Translations under genes and position numbers: made by a program
From: a virus
IMG/VR virus record: IMGVR_UViG_3300029911_000077
Coordinates: 1 to 40,880 of that record
DNA length: 40,880 nt
Strand: one strand, 5' to 3'
In this document: positions 16,501-24,900 of the stretch, in pieces
How the letters are laid out: each line of letters starts with the position of its first letter
Numbering within the stretch: position 1 is the stretch's first letter
Notes under the pieces: model-generated
What the model was told of the DNA's origin: nothing
Seen by the model: only the letters and a program-made list of their open reading frames with translations
Databases searched by the model: none

Positions 16501-19500
16501 TAGGCCTGAATGAACTCGGTCGAGAATTGGTCGAGCATGTGGTTCGGGACGGCCACGCAAGGCTTTTGAATAAGTCCCAGCCGCTTTTGCTCCATCGCCG
16601 CCGCTATCATCGTTACGGTCTTACCGCTCCCGACCGCGTGCGCGAGCAGCGTGTTGCCCTTCTGCAAGATGCGCCAGACCGCGTTCTTTCGGTGCGCGCG
16701 GTCGGTGAACATCGGATTGAGGCCCGGTAGCGTCAGGTGCGAGCCGTCGGCCTTCCATTGCACCAGATCGTTCATGGTCCGATTGTAGACGCCCTCAAGC
16801 AATTCGCCGCGCTGCTGGTCCGCGAACGCCCAAGGCTCCACGCCCTTGTCAGGGTCGCCGGAGAACATCGAGCGGATTTCCTCGATCTTCGCCGCGACTT
16901 CTTCTGTCTTGGCTTGGTTCACAACGCGCGTGTCGCGGTCGATCTGGTCATAGACCGTGATCTGATTGTTGTTGAACGCCGCCTTCATGATCGACTTGAG
17001 AGTGACGTCAGATCGACCGACGCCCCATTTCGTCTCTGCCGATGGCTTGAAGCGGTCAGCCTCGACGCGCCATTCCTTGTTGACCGGCAGCAATTCGACC
17101 TTCGGATTGACCGCGCCCAATTCCTTGAGGAAGTCGGCGTGGACCTGCGCGGGTATCCACGGTGCGCCCAACTGCGCCGTGATGTCTACGGCTGTCAGCA
17201 GGGGCGGCTGCACCTTTTCGAGCGCCGCGACGTTGCGCGCATAGGTCGGATCGGTCGCGGCGATGGCGCGCGCATCTTCCAACTTCTTGATGACGGTTCC
17301 CGACAGGTATTGATCGGCGGATTCCCATTCGCGCCCGTTCGGGTTCTGGTAGATCAGGTCGCCCAAGCGCGCGACAACCTCGTCCTCGTCCTTCGCTCCC
17401 ATAAGCTTACCGATCTCTTGCAGATCGACCTTGCCTTGGGTGTCAAGCACGGACGCCAGCGCGTCGGCGGAACTGTTGATCTTGCGGTCCACCGGCGCGG
17501 CGATGACGTCCTTGGTCTGGATCGCGGCGCGCGTCGCCGTATCCTTCTCAGGATCGTAATTCTCAATGGACGCAACCTTGTAGACGTCGGGGTCGTCGCG
17601 GAATTCCTCGAAGTTCGGATGCTTGATGCGAACCTGCGGGTTGCCGTCAGCGTCCAGCTTCTTCGAGACGATCTTAACCTCTTTGCGGATCGGGCCGTGT
17701 TTCGCCACGAACTCGTCGTAGGCGTCGCGCAGCGCCTCGCGCAGCTTCTCGGCGTCGCCGCCCTTGCCGAGTTGCGCCTTGAGCAGATCGTTGTAGATGT
17801 CGCGTATGCCGATCAGCTTCGACACGCGCGCAACGGTCTCCGGCGACATTTTCTGCGGCTCGCCAATGCCCTGAACGCGCCGGTAAATCTGGCCGTCTTT
17901 GAGAGCGTATCCGCCTTCTTTGACGTCCATTCCCATGTCGTCGCGATTGATGGTCGGCGGCGGCGGCGTGGCGCGCTTGGTGAAAGCGCCGGGCGGCATT
18001 TTTCCCGCCGCCTCGCCGATCTTGGCGCGCAAATCGTCCGGCTCGCCCATCAGCACGGGCTCGTTCGCTCCATACATCGAGCCTTTCAGCCGCATTTCGC
18101 CGAGCATCATGTCGGGGCGGTCGGCGAAATACTCGTTGATGTGCGTCGGGCCTTCCGGCGTCTGGATTTCCTTCGTGTCCATCCAGTCCGCGCTCGCGAA
18201 CGGAGCCTCGCCCGGAATCTTCTTGCGCAGGAAGATAATGTCGGTCGTGACTTCTGTTCCAGCGTTGCCGGCGAATGCGCCCTCCTTGCCGCCTGGCAAG
18301 CGGATCGCGCCCACAAGATCGGCGTCTTTCGCCAGCCGCGCGCGCACGTCCGAATTGGCCTTGTCCATCGTCCCCTTGGACGTGATGAACGCCACCACGC
18401 CGCCAGGGCGAACCTTGTCGAGCGACTTCACAAAAAAGAAATCGTGGATCAGGTGAGTGCCGTGCGGCTTCTCCGTCAGCGAATAGCTGCCGAACGGCAC
18501 GTTGGAGATCGCGAGATCGTAATAGTTCGACGGGCGCTTGAGCGTCTCGAAGCCCTGATTGTTGACCTCCGCGCCGCCGTATAGCGCCTTGGTGATGCGG
18601 GCGGACAGCGGGTCAAGTTCAACAGCGGTCCATGACGTGCGCGGCGCGACGCTATCGGGAATGAGACCGATGAAATGGCCGATGCCGGCCGACGGCTCGA
18701 TGGCCTCGCCGCCCTTGTAGCCGAGCGCCGTCAGCGCATCCCACATGCCCTTGACGACTTCCGGCGACGTATAGTGCGCGTTCTTCGTCGAAGCGCGCGC
18801 GGCGGCGTATTCCTCGTTGGTGACGAGAGCGCGAAACGCCTTGCGCTCCGCCTTGAACTCATCCTGCCGGTCGGCATTGAACATCTTTTCAGAGAACGCG
18901 CCCCAGCCGGTGTATTTGACCAGCTTCGCCTTTTCCTCTTGCGTCGCCTCGCGCGCCTCGTCCTCGATCAGCTTGAGCGTCTTGATCGCGTCGATGTTCG
19001 CCCGAATCTTCGCCTTCGGGCCGCCCTCGCCGATGGCGTCGGCGTCGGTGATGCGATAGTTCGCGCGCGACCGCTCCGCGATCTTTTGGCGCGCTTCTAC
19101 TCGTCCTGCGGCTGCGGCGTCGGTTGATGGATCAGGTCGTGCCTGATCAGTTCCGTCAGAGCTTCTTGGTGGCCCGCTAACACTTTCTCCCTCGCCAACT
19201 GGTCCAAGTCCCTCGTCTCGTCGAGCTTCTTGAACATTTCGTGGTTCATCGTCTCCGCCGCCGACTCCCCCACCGAGGTCAGTCGTGCTTGGAGTTTGCC
19301 GGATTGGCTTAGGCTCCGGTGCAGGCGTGGGTGATTCGCTTTCAGGAAGCTCTCGTGCTCCGCCGCGAACCGTCTCTCCATCGCGTCCATAATCGACACT
19401 CCATTCCGGCGCGCTCGCCCAGGCGTCATCGAACAACTTGAGCGCCCGATCCATCACGTCGCGGTAGATCGCGGTATCAGCCGGGTCGACCGATTCTTTC

Positions 19501-21956
19501 AGCCGCTTCACCGGCTGTCGCATCTCGTGCGCCTCGTCCATAACCCGCATCACGGGCTCAGGGACAAGCTGCAACTCCGCCGACATGCCGTCGCCAAGGC
19601 CTATTTGCAAGTGGATGGCGCGATAACCTTCCTTGCCCGGACGAATAAAGTCCTCGGCCTCGATTATTGCGCCCGTTGCCTTGATTTTGTCGAGAATGGC
19701 GTCTAGGTTTTGAACGTGGTCGACAACGATACGCGCGCCGAGATAGTCGGATATCGTGTTCGGGTTCCGCCTCTTCGCCGACAATTTGAGTTCGAGGCCC
19801 GGCAAGTCCTTTGCCCGCGCCCCATACACGCGCGCGCCGTCGACGCCCTTGACTAGCTCGTTAAGCCTGTCGAGAAGCTTCGGCTTGTTTTCCTCGGCGG
19901 CGGCCAGCAGCGCCTTGTAGTCGCTTGATCCTTGAATTATCTTCTTACCGGAGGCTTGGTCGATGTCCCCCAACGAAAAATCGGTGAAGCGCGTAATCTC
20001 TGGCCCCTCGAAGATCGACGGCGGCATCTGCCGCATGGTCGAGCTTTCCGACGGCTCCGCGCGCTGCGAATCCTGGATCAAAGGCTCGGGCTGGGAGGAA
20101 GGCGGCTGCTTCCCTTCCGAGTTCATGTTCGCGCCGCCGGTCTCCTCGGAGCTTGCCTCGCGGATGGGCTGTCCCACTTCCGAGCTTTCCAAGGTCTGAA
20201 CCGGCTCGGGCTCGGGTTCCGGCTCCGGCGCTTCCGCGATCTGCTCCTTTGCGATCGCATCGACGTCCGGCTCCGGGGATGCCGCGCGCCGTTGCGCCTC
20301 CGCCTCGGCCTCCGCCGGCACGACGGGCAACTCAGGCGGCAGCTCGACCGACGCGACCACTTCCGGCCCGGTCTTGGCGCGCTTTCCGCCCACGCGGCGC
20401 ACCTTGCCGTCCTCGCCTCTGATATCCGCGCCCTCGCGGCGATAGATTTCCTCCGGCGTTCCGATCTTGCCCTCGAACGCCTCCGAGCGCGCGGCCATGC
20501 GCGACGCCACGATGTGCCCCAGCGCCTCGGCTTCATCCGGCGGGCGTCCGGCGCTGATGAACTGGCGCTTGGCGTCGTCAACGATGGCCTGCAGGTCGCC
20601 GCCGCCGGCCGCCGCCTCGCCCTCCGGCGCGACCATCGCCCCGCCGACCTTCTCCGCCGCGCGCCGGTGCGCCGCGCTGATCTCTGGCGCGATGTCCGCA
20701 ATCTTGGCTTCTACGGCGGTAACTTGCGCGTCGAGCGCGCCGTCGTGCGGCAATTCGTCGGCGGCCTTCACGAGCGCGTCGCGCTGCGCGGTCAACGCCT
20801 CATATTCGCGGAACGCCTCGACGTGCGCGTCGCGCGCGAGCGGAGCCGGGTTCGGCAGTTCAGCCGTCCCGACGGTCGCTTGTTCCTCGCGCTGCGCGGC
20901 CTGCGCGGCCTGCTCCACGGCGGGCGGAGATTCCTCGTCGCCCATGAACGTCTTTTCGGTGCGAGCCGGGCCGCCCACGCCAAGCGCCCAGGCGTCGGTC
21001 AGCGTGGGGGGCCGCTCGCCATAAACGTAGTTTGCGTCGACGTCGGCCAGCGTGTGTTCTGGTCCGGCTGGCGGTTCGGTCACGGCTCCGTAAATGCCGC
21101 CCACGTCGTAATCCTGTCGCCCCCGGAACCGCTGACCTTGTTCCTCGAATGGCGGTTCTTGGGGTTTCAGCCCCATCACGTCATGTGCGGTAGTTCGCCC
21201 GAGCAAGCGCGGAATGATGCCCTCTATGGCCTCTCCGAAGCGATTTGGCTTGTTGAACACCAGACCGAAGCCGGTCGAGATCGCGACCTTGTTCCAATCG
21301 ACGTCGCCCTCGGCCGCCTCTTGCCCCAACTCCATGCCGCCCATCAACGCGCCGCTGAATAGCCGCTGCGTCGCCGGATTGACCATTAGACGTTGGAGCG
21401 CGGTCGAGTTCTCCGGCAGTTTCGCCGCCGCTGAAAAACCGCCCGGTTTCATCGTCAGCGCGAACGGAGCCATGCCGCCGAGAAATGTCGCGTAGGGGTG
21501 CTGCTCTTGGTCGAGGCGCTGCTGGCGCTCGTCTTGGCCTATCGACTCCACCCACGAATCCGGCAGCTTCGACAGGCCGTAATCCTGAGCCTTCTCAGCC
21601 GCGAACGATCCGCCGAACCCGCCGATCAAGCCGCCAGCAACGCCGCCGACCAATTCGGAAATGCCGGTTTCGCCGAGGCCTGGGACCAGAGCGCCCGCCG
21701 CCGCGCCGTAGGCCGCGCCCGCTCCTGCGCCAGCGAGACCGCCCGCCGCCGGGAGCGCGCCGCGCGCCGCGCCTCGCGTGAACGCGCCGGACGTTGATGA
21801 GCCTGTCGGGTCGACGGTCTGGCCATTCAGCAGTTTCGCGAACGGGTCGTTCTCGTCATCGGCAGGCGGCGGCGCGGCCTGATAGCGCAGCGGCTGGTCG
21901 CCGCCGCCTAAGACGCCCGCAAACGGATCGGCAACTTGACCATCGGCATCGGCCAT
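10557..21956 (-). CDS. Giant polyvalent protein: RelA/SpoT-like, adenine methyltransferase, SNF2 helicase, zincin, virion region
   Basis: 3799 residues from ATG 21956 (TAATG overlap with the transglycosylase gene). Approximate domains: 60-130, glycine-zipper hydrophobic segment; 385-520, helical polyvalent-type region; 650-850, RelA/SpoT-like nucleotidyltransferase with Asp737 in SDYLGARIV, G777-YRAIH and E794-L-Q; 985-1200, N6-adenine methyltransferase with E1087-PSAGIG and N1152-VPF; about 1240 on, N12-class methylase/helicase region (HINEYFADRP); 1770-2400, SNF2 helicase with GSGKT at 1776-1780, DEAH at 1943-1946 and QRDGRILRQG at 2357-2366; about 2640-2790, zincin with HELGH at 2710-2714; 2990-3799, helical region resembling C-termini of large podovirus internal proteins. 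Methyltransferase plus SNF2 recalls P1 DarB, which enters with phage DNA and blocks restriction. Position in the internal virion protein block suggests it is packaged and ejected. Two linkers (856-954 and 2875-2984) are overprinted by other genes. Confidence 0.9.
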   Translation of the reverse strand: MADADGQVADPFAGVLGGGDQPLRYQAAPPPADDENDPFAKLLNGQTVDPTGSSTSGAFTRGAARGALPAAGGLAGAGAGAAYGAAAGALVPGLGETGISELVGGVAGGLIGGFGGSFAAEKAQDYGLSKLPDSWVESIGQDERQQRLDQEQHPYATFLGGMAPFALTMKPGGFSAAAKLPENSTALQRLMVNPATQRLFSGALMGGMELGQEAAEGDVDWNKVAISTGFGLVFNKPNRFGEAIEGIIPRLLGRTTAHDVMGLKPQEPPFEEQGQRFRGRQDYDVGGIYGAVTEPPAGPEHTLADVDANYVYGERPPTLTDAWALGVGGPARTEKTFMGDEESPPAVEQAAQAAQREEQATVGTAELPNPAPLARDAHVEAFREYEALTAQRDALVKAADELPHDGALDAQVTAVEAKIADIAPEISAAHRRAAEKVGGAMVAPEGEAAAGGGDLQAIVDDAKRQFISAGRPPDEAEALGHIVASRMAARSEAFEGKIGTPEEIYRREGADIRGEDGKVRRVGGKRAKTGPEVVASVELPPELPVVPAEAEAEAQRRAASPEPDVDAIAKEQIAEAPEPEPEPEPVQTLESSEVGQPIREASSEETGGANMNSEGKQPPSSQPEPLIQDSQRAEPSESSTMRQMPPSIFEGPEITRFTDFSLGDIDQASGKKIIQGSSDYKALLAAAEENKPKLLDRLNELVKGVDGARVYGARAKDLPGLELKLSAKRRNPNTISDYLGARIVVDHVQNLDAILDKIKATGAIIEAEDFIRPGKEGYRAIHLQIGLGDGMSAELQLVPEPVMRVMDEAHEMRQPVKRLKESVDPADTAIYRDVMDRALKLFDDAWASAPEWSVDYGRDGETVRGGARELPESESPTPAPEPKPIRQTPSTTDLGGGVGGGDDEPRNVQEARRDEGLGPVGEGESVSGPPRSSDGTDQARPDPSTDAAAAGRVEARQKIAERSRANYRITDADAIGEGGPKAKIRANIDAIKTLKLIEDEAREATQEEKAKLVKYTGWGAFSEKMFNADRQDEFKAERKAFRALVTNEEYAAARASTKNAHYTSPEVVKGMWDALTALGYKGGEAIEPSAGIGHFIGLIPDSVAPRTSWTAVELDPLSARITKALYGGAEVNNQGFETLKRPSNYYDLAISNVPFGSYSLTEKPHGTHLIHDFFFVKSLDKVRPGGVVAFITSKGTMDKANSDVRARLAKDADLVGAIRLPGGKEGAFAGNAGTEVTTDIIFLRKKIPGEAPFASADWMDTKEIQTPEGPTHINEYFADRPDMMLGEMRLKGSMYGANEPVLMGEPDDLRAKIGEAAGKMPPGAFTKRATPPPPTINRDDMGMDVKEGGYALKDGQIYRRVQGIGEPQKMSPETVARVSKLIGIRDIYNDLLKAQLGKGGDAEKLREALRDAYDEFVAKHGPIRKEVKIVSKKLDADGNPQVRIKHPNFEEFRDDPDVYKVASIENYDPEKDTATRAAIQTKDVIAAPVDRKINSSADALASVLDTQGKVDLQEIGKLMGAKDEDEVVARLGDLIYQNPNGREWESADQYLSGTVIKKLEDARAIAATDPTYARNVAALEKVQPPLLTAVDITAQLGAPWIPAQVHADFLKELGAVNPKVELLPVNKEWRVEADRFKPSAETKWGVGRSDVTLKSIMKAAFNNNQITVYDQIDRDTRVVNQAKTEEVAAKIEEIRSMFSGDPDKGVEPWAFADQQRGELLEGVYNRTMNDLVQWKADGSHLTLPGLNPMFTDRAHRKNAVWRILQKGNTLLAHAVGSGKTVTMIAAAMEQKRLGLIQKPCVAVPNHMLDQFSTEFIQAYPDANILVANKDEMSPDARRAFVAKTASNDWDAVIFTHSAFGRIGVSSETQGQFIQDQLAEYREALKAQQAADRAAGETKKSRTVKQLESAMEKMNARLQKLLNDEVKDEGTTFEESGIDQVIVDEAHLFKNLAFPTRYSNIRGLSSAASQRSEDLFMKIRYLEQRKPGRSAIFATGTPMSNSMAELWTMMRYLQLDKLKERGLDKFDAWGNTFGKVVTQPEMAPDGRSIKDVTSFSKFVNIPELISLYSEIADSQSAEQLNLPRPALMTRDGKPGIEVHTAQLSEHEEAAVRRIVERLAEIKGLRREKGEDNTLSLMGAGNKAALDGRLLRDGDIMGFAVPKPMEFNPNGKIALAVKNIKDIYDRYKDDPNARSQMVFMDRGTPKARVAESDEGYAATWDAVTGDERMDWARAAGSTKNIEDRDWQRSWGDLTKAEQKALRTVVPKDESAAGKPPPINLYEDMRQRLVAEGIPRKEIEFIHDADSDEKKRALFARMNDGVTRVLIGSTEKMGVGTNAQKRLIAMHHMDPTHKPAEIEQRDGRILRQGNLNKEVHILRYITERSLDATRWQLLERKAKFIGQVNSGSKGVRVAEDIDNPLPEAEMLKAAASGDPRIMQHAELTRQVRQLTAQKRGFDQTKQRATWQVKGLQSHIEELKRNLAPAKEDSERVQDIRGDKFKITLSDGTTLTDRKAAGEKVRDGVLRIAPQLSHSARALNFGEIGGFPASIELRRSYSYGGASQEENIITVGKLQLEGNSLYASPNEFIINSETDPVGLMAKFTGLLAEIKAQADRVEAQIAGNQKEYDTLSKAAAATWPRQAEYAEAAAKLAALTEDLKPKDPSKAPQAIEAEKPDEDERKLEQSQFGRILLRLGQRSIITLMKIANATTAIHELGHDFFEMLKRDAAHPEAPQRMRDMWEVAKRETGVGADNVISTKAHEKFANGYMRWLYEGTAPTRALDGVFKMFRDWMLPLYDRVEGLNVEISPALRSVFEYMHETKDRATVIAPHAEPGRGLDDLHAEAAEQTPHEHASGAADRVEAERPHFDDAQPPTEIADEIAQAVQEVEAAAAGPGGDAAGEVGRGDVGLPEMVGGGGQAGAQSGGGVMGGAGGQERAGGNAAPAEVGKPTAGGSASGRPESSDPLRDAPLAPRPVRLIGDGESPYVDKAGNFKRANINVADDVWAAIKARSEANGDFIGDRRAPTTWAQTQELAAAMGKFGAADLVDGWVRGRAMNAEQIVALKELLTDQANEVGRISRLKDESPEGVLAFATEQARLDMVLKSIMGATAEAGRALNIFRMMQGDIDKVMLAATGRTLYQKTQEMKLLAAYETPEAIAYLTDATAKHSFGRMLLEYWINGLISGPATHTTYVIGNMILSMQKGLLETTTAAALGALRGPMGRDTSNVVRFGEVAARLRGAASGYIPAVTAAADAFRTGLTGRLPGQDKVRALPYQPEQALPLAGKMLNEGATRADAKAAIFGAFRGVLDGALAIGKVLEATPAGERTAAPMYSPMGAIFDVRVRGGVIPIGQLARAPSRAIASIHTFFRAMNYSIEKSALIYRQAEGDAAKIAQLRLNTPDDIMSASTKGATDLTLMGPAGKFVEHLSKLTNWAPNLPGLGETPILKFIDPFVHIAANIIDQSIVQRTPAGLLSSEIRADLMGRNGVAAQDMAQARMIVGTALSIGFGSLAASGYVSGSGPMDRNKAAMWRMAGNQPHSVRIGDTWYAMNRLGPLGMLLGMSADLYDVAHTASTGDMLQAAALMQHAVTQNVLDESFMRGPAELIQAVEDPGRYGERYIQNFASSFVPYSVGMAQMARASDPYSRQARTVMDSIRAKTPGMSEELFPRLDIWGQPIPSRDALIAAGATAIYEQRMSQDPVNISLAQLGIGIAPVDRTIRNVQLTDQQYDDFARIAGRMAKQRLDVFVRSPDWRQWPVGVRVDAVKAIVEHSREAARGVLFMKYPQIMADATRQKMAKLGVGQ
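13007..13333 (-). CDS. Overprinted gene inside the giant gene, second linker
   Basis: A second reading frame on the same strand encodes 108 residues from ATG 13333, with GGAG 7 bases upstream. It overlaps giant residues 2875-2984, where the giant frame is a Gly/Ala-rich low-complexity linker. The overprinted product has a Lys/Ser/Pro basic start (KSPKPSKKSKPQQQDQE), a helical centre with a SDYQKWSAVAAKPGLSP segment and an Ala/Gln-rich helix, and a Pro/Ser-rich tail. It looks more like an ordinary helical protein than the Arg-rich products of most shadow frames here. No family is recognised. The alternative is an accident of GC-rich linker composition. Confidence 0.45.
   Translation of the reverse strand: MKSPKPSKKSKPQQQDQEATPQEKLDAATSDYQKWSAVAAKPGLSPAAASWAAQAARSAQAEMQLRQKSASPPPEAPPADDPNLATLLGMPPSPPGPSGSSGTENPPT
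19097..19390 (-). CDS. Overprinted TnpV-like small protein inside the giant gene
   Basis: 97 residues from ATG 19390 with GGAG 8 bases upstream, in a different frame from the giant gene and covering giant residues 856-954, a Pro/Gly/Glu low-complexity linker between the RelA/SpoT-like and methyltransferase domains. The product reads as a normal helical protein and matches the layout of TnpV-type proteins from mobile elements: F15-LKANHPRLHRSLSQSGKL near residues 15-33, a spaced helix with acidic residues, then L71-A-x-x-QEALTELIRHDLI near 71-87. I know this 'HP-L ... SGKL ... QEA-E-I ... DLI' pattern from memory; no alignment was run. The function of TnpV is not established. The natural composition, start signals and motif together make it likely to be real. 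Confidence 0.55.
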   Translation of the reverse strand: MDAMERRFAAEHESFLKANHPRLHRSLSQSGKLQARLTSVGESAAETMNHEMFKKLDETRDLDQLAREKVLAGHQEALTELIRHDLIHQPTPQPQDE

Positions 21957-24900
21957 TACGGCGAAATCCCCATTGTCGTGTTGAACACCGGGGCTAGCGC
22001 ATCCTGTTTCGGCGGCTCATTTCCCACGTTTTCAGGCTTGCCGACAAGGCTCCCGCGCAGATCGCGCACGGTCCGCTCCGCCGAGAAGCCTGCCGGGCCG
22101 AAGTGTTTGTCGAAATATTGCATCGTCGCGTTCGTCGGGCTCTCCGACAAAATACTAAGCACATTAGCCCATTGTGTGTGCGTGATCGGTTTCCCGCCGA
22201 CGCTGGGCGGCTTTGTGACGTAAGACTGCCACGCCGCCGGAGCGACATTTGCAGGCGGTGGAGGAAGTGGCGCGTCAGGCGCTTCCTGCCCGCCCGCGCC
22301 GATCTGAAATTCGTTGATCTTCGCGCGGGGCCTCAATATCGTGAGCATTTGGTCCAGCTTTTTCTGATCAAACAGCGGGAAGTCCGCCATGTTCTTGTTA
22401 GCGTTGCGCCAATCATCCAACTGCCCATAGAACATGTTGAGGAACTTCAATTCGTAGATGCCCTTACCTTCCGGGTCTTTCACCTGGTAATAAGGCTCGT
22501 TCACGCTCTTATCGAGATAGTCCTTCGCGTAGCTTAGAACGCCAGCCTCACGTTGTTGCATCCCGAGTTCGCTCGTGGATTTCTTCGTCTTGTCGAGGAC
22601 GCCGAGCAAATGGTCTGAGCCCTTGGCCGTCAACTTTCCGTCGGCTTCCATCTTCAAGATGTCGCGCGGATCGCTGATCCGATCAGTCTCACTCTTGGGC
22701 TCGACGATGTTCTTGAGCGCGTCGGCGTATTCCGAGCCGTAGCTGATCGGGTTAGGGTTGCCGGATCGGCGCTCAAGAACGTCGCTCAACGTGTCGAATG
22801 CCTTTTCCGATAGCGGCCGGCGCGGGTCGGCCATTAGCGCGTTCAATTTCGCATAGGCCGCCGTGTAACTTTCCTTGCGCGCAGTCCCGAGAACGTCGTC
22901 TGTCGCCTCTTTCTCGCGCGCGGCCACGGCGCGTTGCTGCTCGCCGGCCGCCGCGATCTCGAACGCCGCGCGTTGTGTGATCTGGCGCTCGCCCTCGATC
23001 ATCTGCTCTGGCGTCAGACCCATGCCCTGCAAATGTTGCATCGCCGCCGACTGGCGGTCGTAGATCGCGTTCACCACATCCTCGGGCGTCTGCGGCGGCG
23101 CGGGAGGCGTCAACGCGGCAGGCGGAGATGTAGTGAGCGCGGCGTCGGTCGGCTTGACCGTTTCGAGGGATTCTGGCTCGGCCGACGGCGCGGCGTCCTC
23201 CCAGCCGGGCCGCGCCATCGTCCCGCTCGCCGACAGGGAGCCATGACCAAGAGGCTGCGTTGTGGCGGCGACGCCGGGCGCGCCCAGCCGCCCCAAGATG
23301 CCATTCACATATTGCGAGACGAATGTGCCTTGCCCGTCGTGGCGGTTCTCTTTCCACGGCGTCGCCGAGCCGGGCGGCGCGACGTTCCCCTCGCCGGAGA
23401 AATAAGCGACCGCCACTCGTGCGGCGTCGCCGTTATATTTCTGCGAGTAATATTCAAGGATGCGGTGGCCGACGCGCTTGTTGTCCTCGGGGTTGTCAAT
23501 CGTCTCCCCCGGCTTGGCGAACCGATTGAATGTGTCGGGGATGATCTGCATGTCGCCGTGCGCATTATCGACGCTCGTCGTCGTGTTCTTGCCGCCGCCG
23601 GATTCTTGGCCGTGGAAAGCGGGATAGAGATCATCGCCGGAATACTTCTTGCCGCTTGCCGCTGCCGGGGCTACGTCGCCCAATAGCCCACTGTAGCTCG
23701 CCGGATGAACACGGTCTGGCGACAATTTCGACGGGTCGACAGGTTGAAACTTCGCGCCGGTTTCATTTGCAAATTTTTTGATCCTGTCGTTCAGCCCGGC
23801 AAAATCAGCCCGATCACCAACGCCCATCACCGTGATGTCTGACGGTTTCGCGCCCTTCTTGATCGCCTCGCTGATTTGAGAGAAAGCGTAACCGACGTCC
23901 TTTGGGCTGTTTGACAGCCCTGTGGAGATGACAACCGGCTTCCCAGCAAGGGAGCCGTCAGGGAGCGCGTGCAAGACATCGTAAACCTGCTGCGGCGTGC
24001 GCCCGACTTTTGTGTCACCCGACAGCCCGTAGGCTGTTTTTACGCCTTCGCCGAGGCTGTCGCCGTAGACTTGGGCGTTCGAGGAAACCGGCGTCGTCTT
24101 GGGCGGGCCGCTCCCCGCCGCGTCCCAAGAAGCATTGCCGCCGCCTTTGCCGACAGCGCGGTCCGCCGCCTGGTGCGCCTTGTCGAGCGCCGCGCCAAAC
24201 GCGACGCCGAATTTCGCCTCGTTGGCGCGCACAAACGCTTCCGCCTTCGTCGGGTCGTTGACCTCAATTGTGTCGGCCTTCGAGATATAGGAGCGGGCGA
24301 CACTATCGCGCACGCTCTTTGCTGTGGCGTCATAGTTCGAGCCAAGTGCGGTTTTCAGTTTCGGGTCATCCAGCTTGGCGAACGCCCCGTCAGGGTCTTT
24401 CGTCGCCATTCCTTCAAGGCCGGATTTGTAGACGAGAGCCGCTTTATCCTTCGCTGCCGCGATTGAGTCGGGGTCGGCCTCCATACCGGCGCTTTGCAGC
24501 TTCTTGATCTCGCCCGACAGCGCCTTGTGATAGGAAACTTCGACTGTCGCCCAATTTCCGTCAGACCCCGCCGTGGCCGCCATCGAGTGCGCGACTTCGA
24601 TTCCGGCGTCTGCTGTCTTAGTCGCGAACTGCCGCCCTGCATCAATAAACGTCGTGTTCAACTGCCCGCGAATGTATCGGTCAAAGAACGGGCGGTTCTG
24701 GTTGTCAAAAAAATGCTGCTGATCGGGAGTCCCGAGTTGGTTGCGATATTTCGCGTAAATGCTGTCAAGCGTCGTGTTCGCGCTCTTCTGCGCGTCAAGG
24801 GCGTCCTGTCCCTGCAACGAGCGAATATGCTCGGCGAAGTCCGATGCTTCCTTCTGCGCATTGTTCGAGGCGTCGTCCGCTTGGACGTGGCCCCAAAACT

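Noticed and set aside
15057-18584. Long plus-strand frames (475 and 615 codons) opposite the helicase region
   Set aside because: Antisense to conserved helicase and methylase motifs; Arg/Leu/Val-rich composition expected from complementary GC-biased codons.
19932-21362. 476-codon plus-strand frame opposite the N-terminal part of the giant gene
   Set aside because: Arg/Leu/Gly-rich shadow with no recognisable motif; the minus-strand frame has clear domain features.
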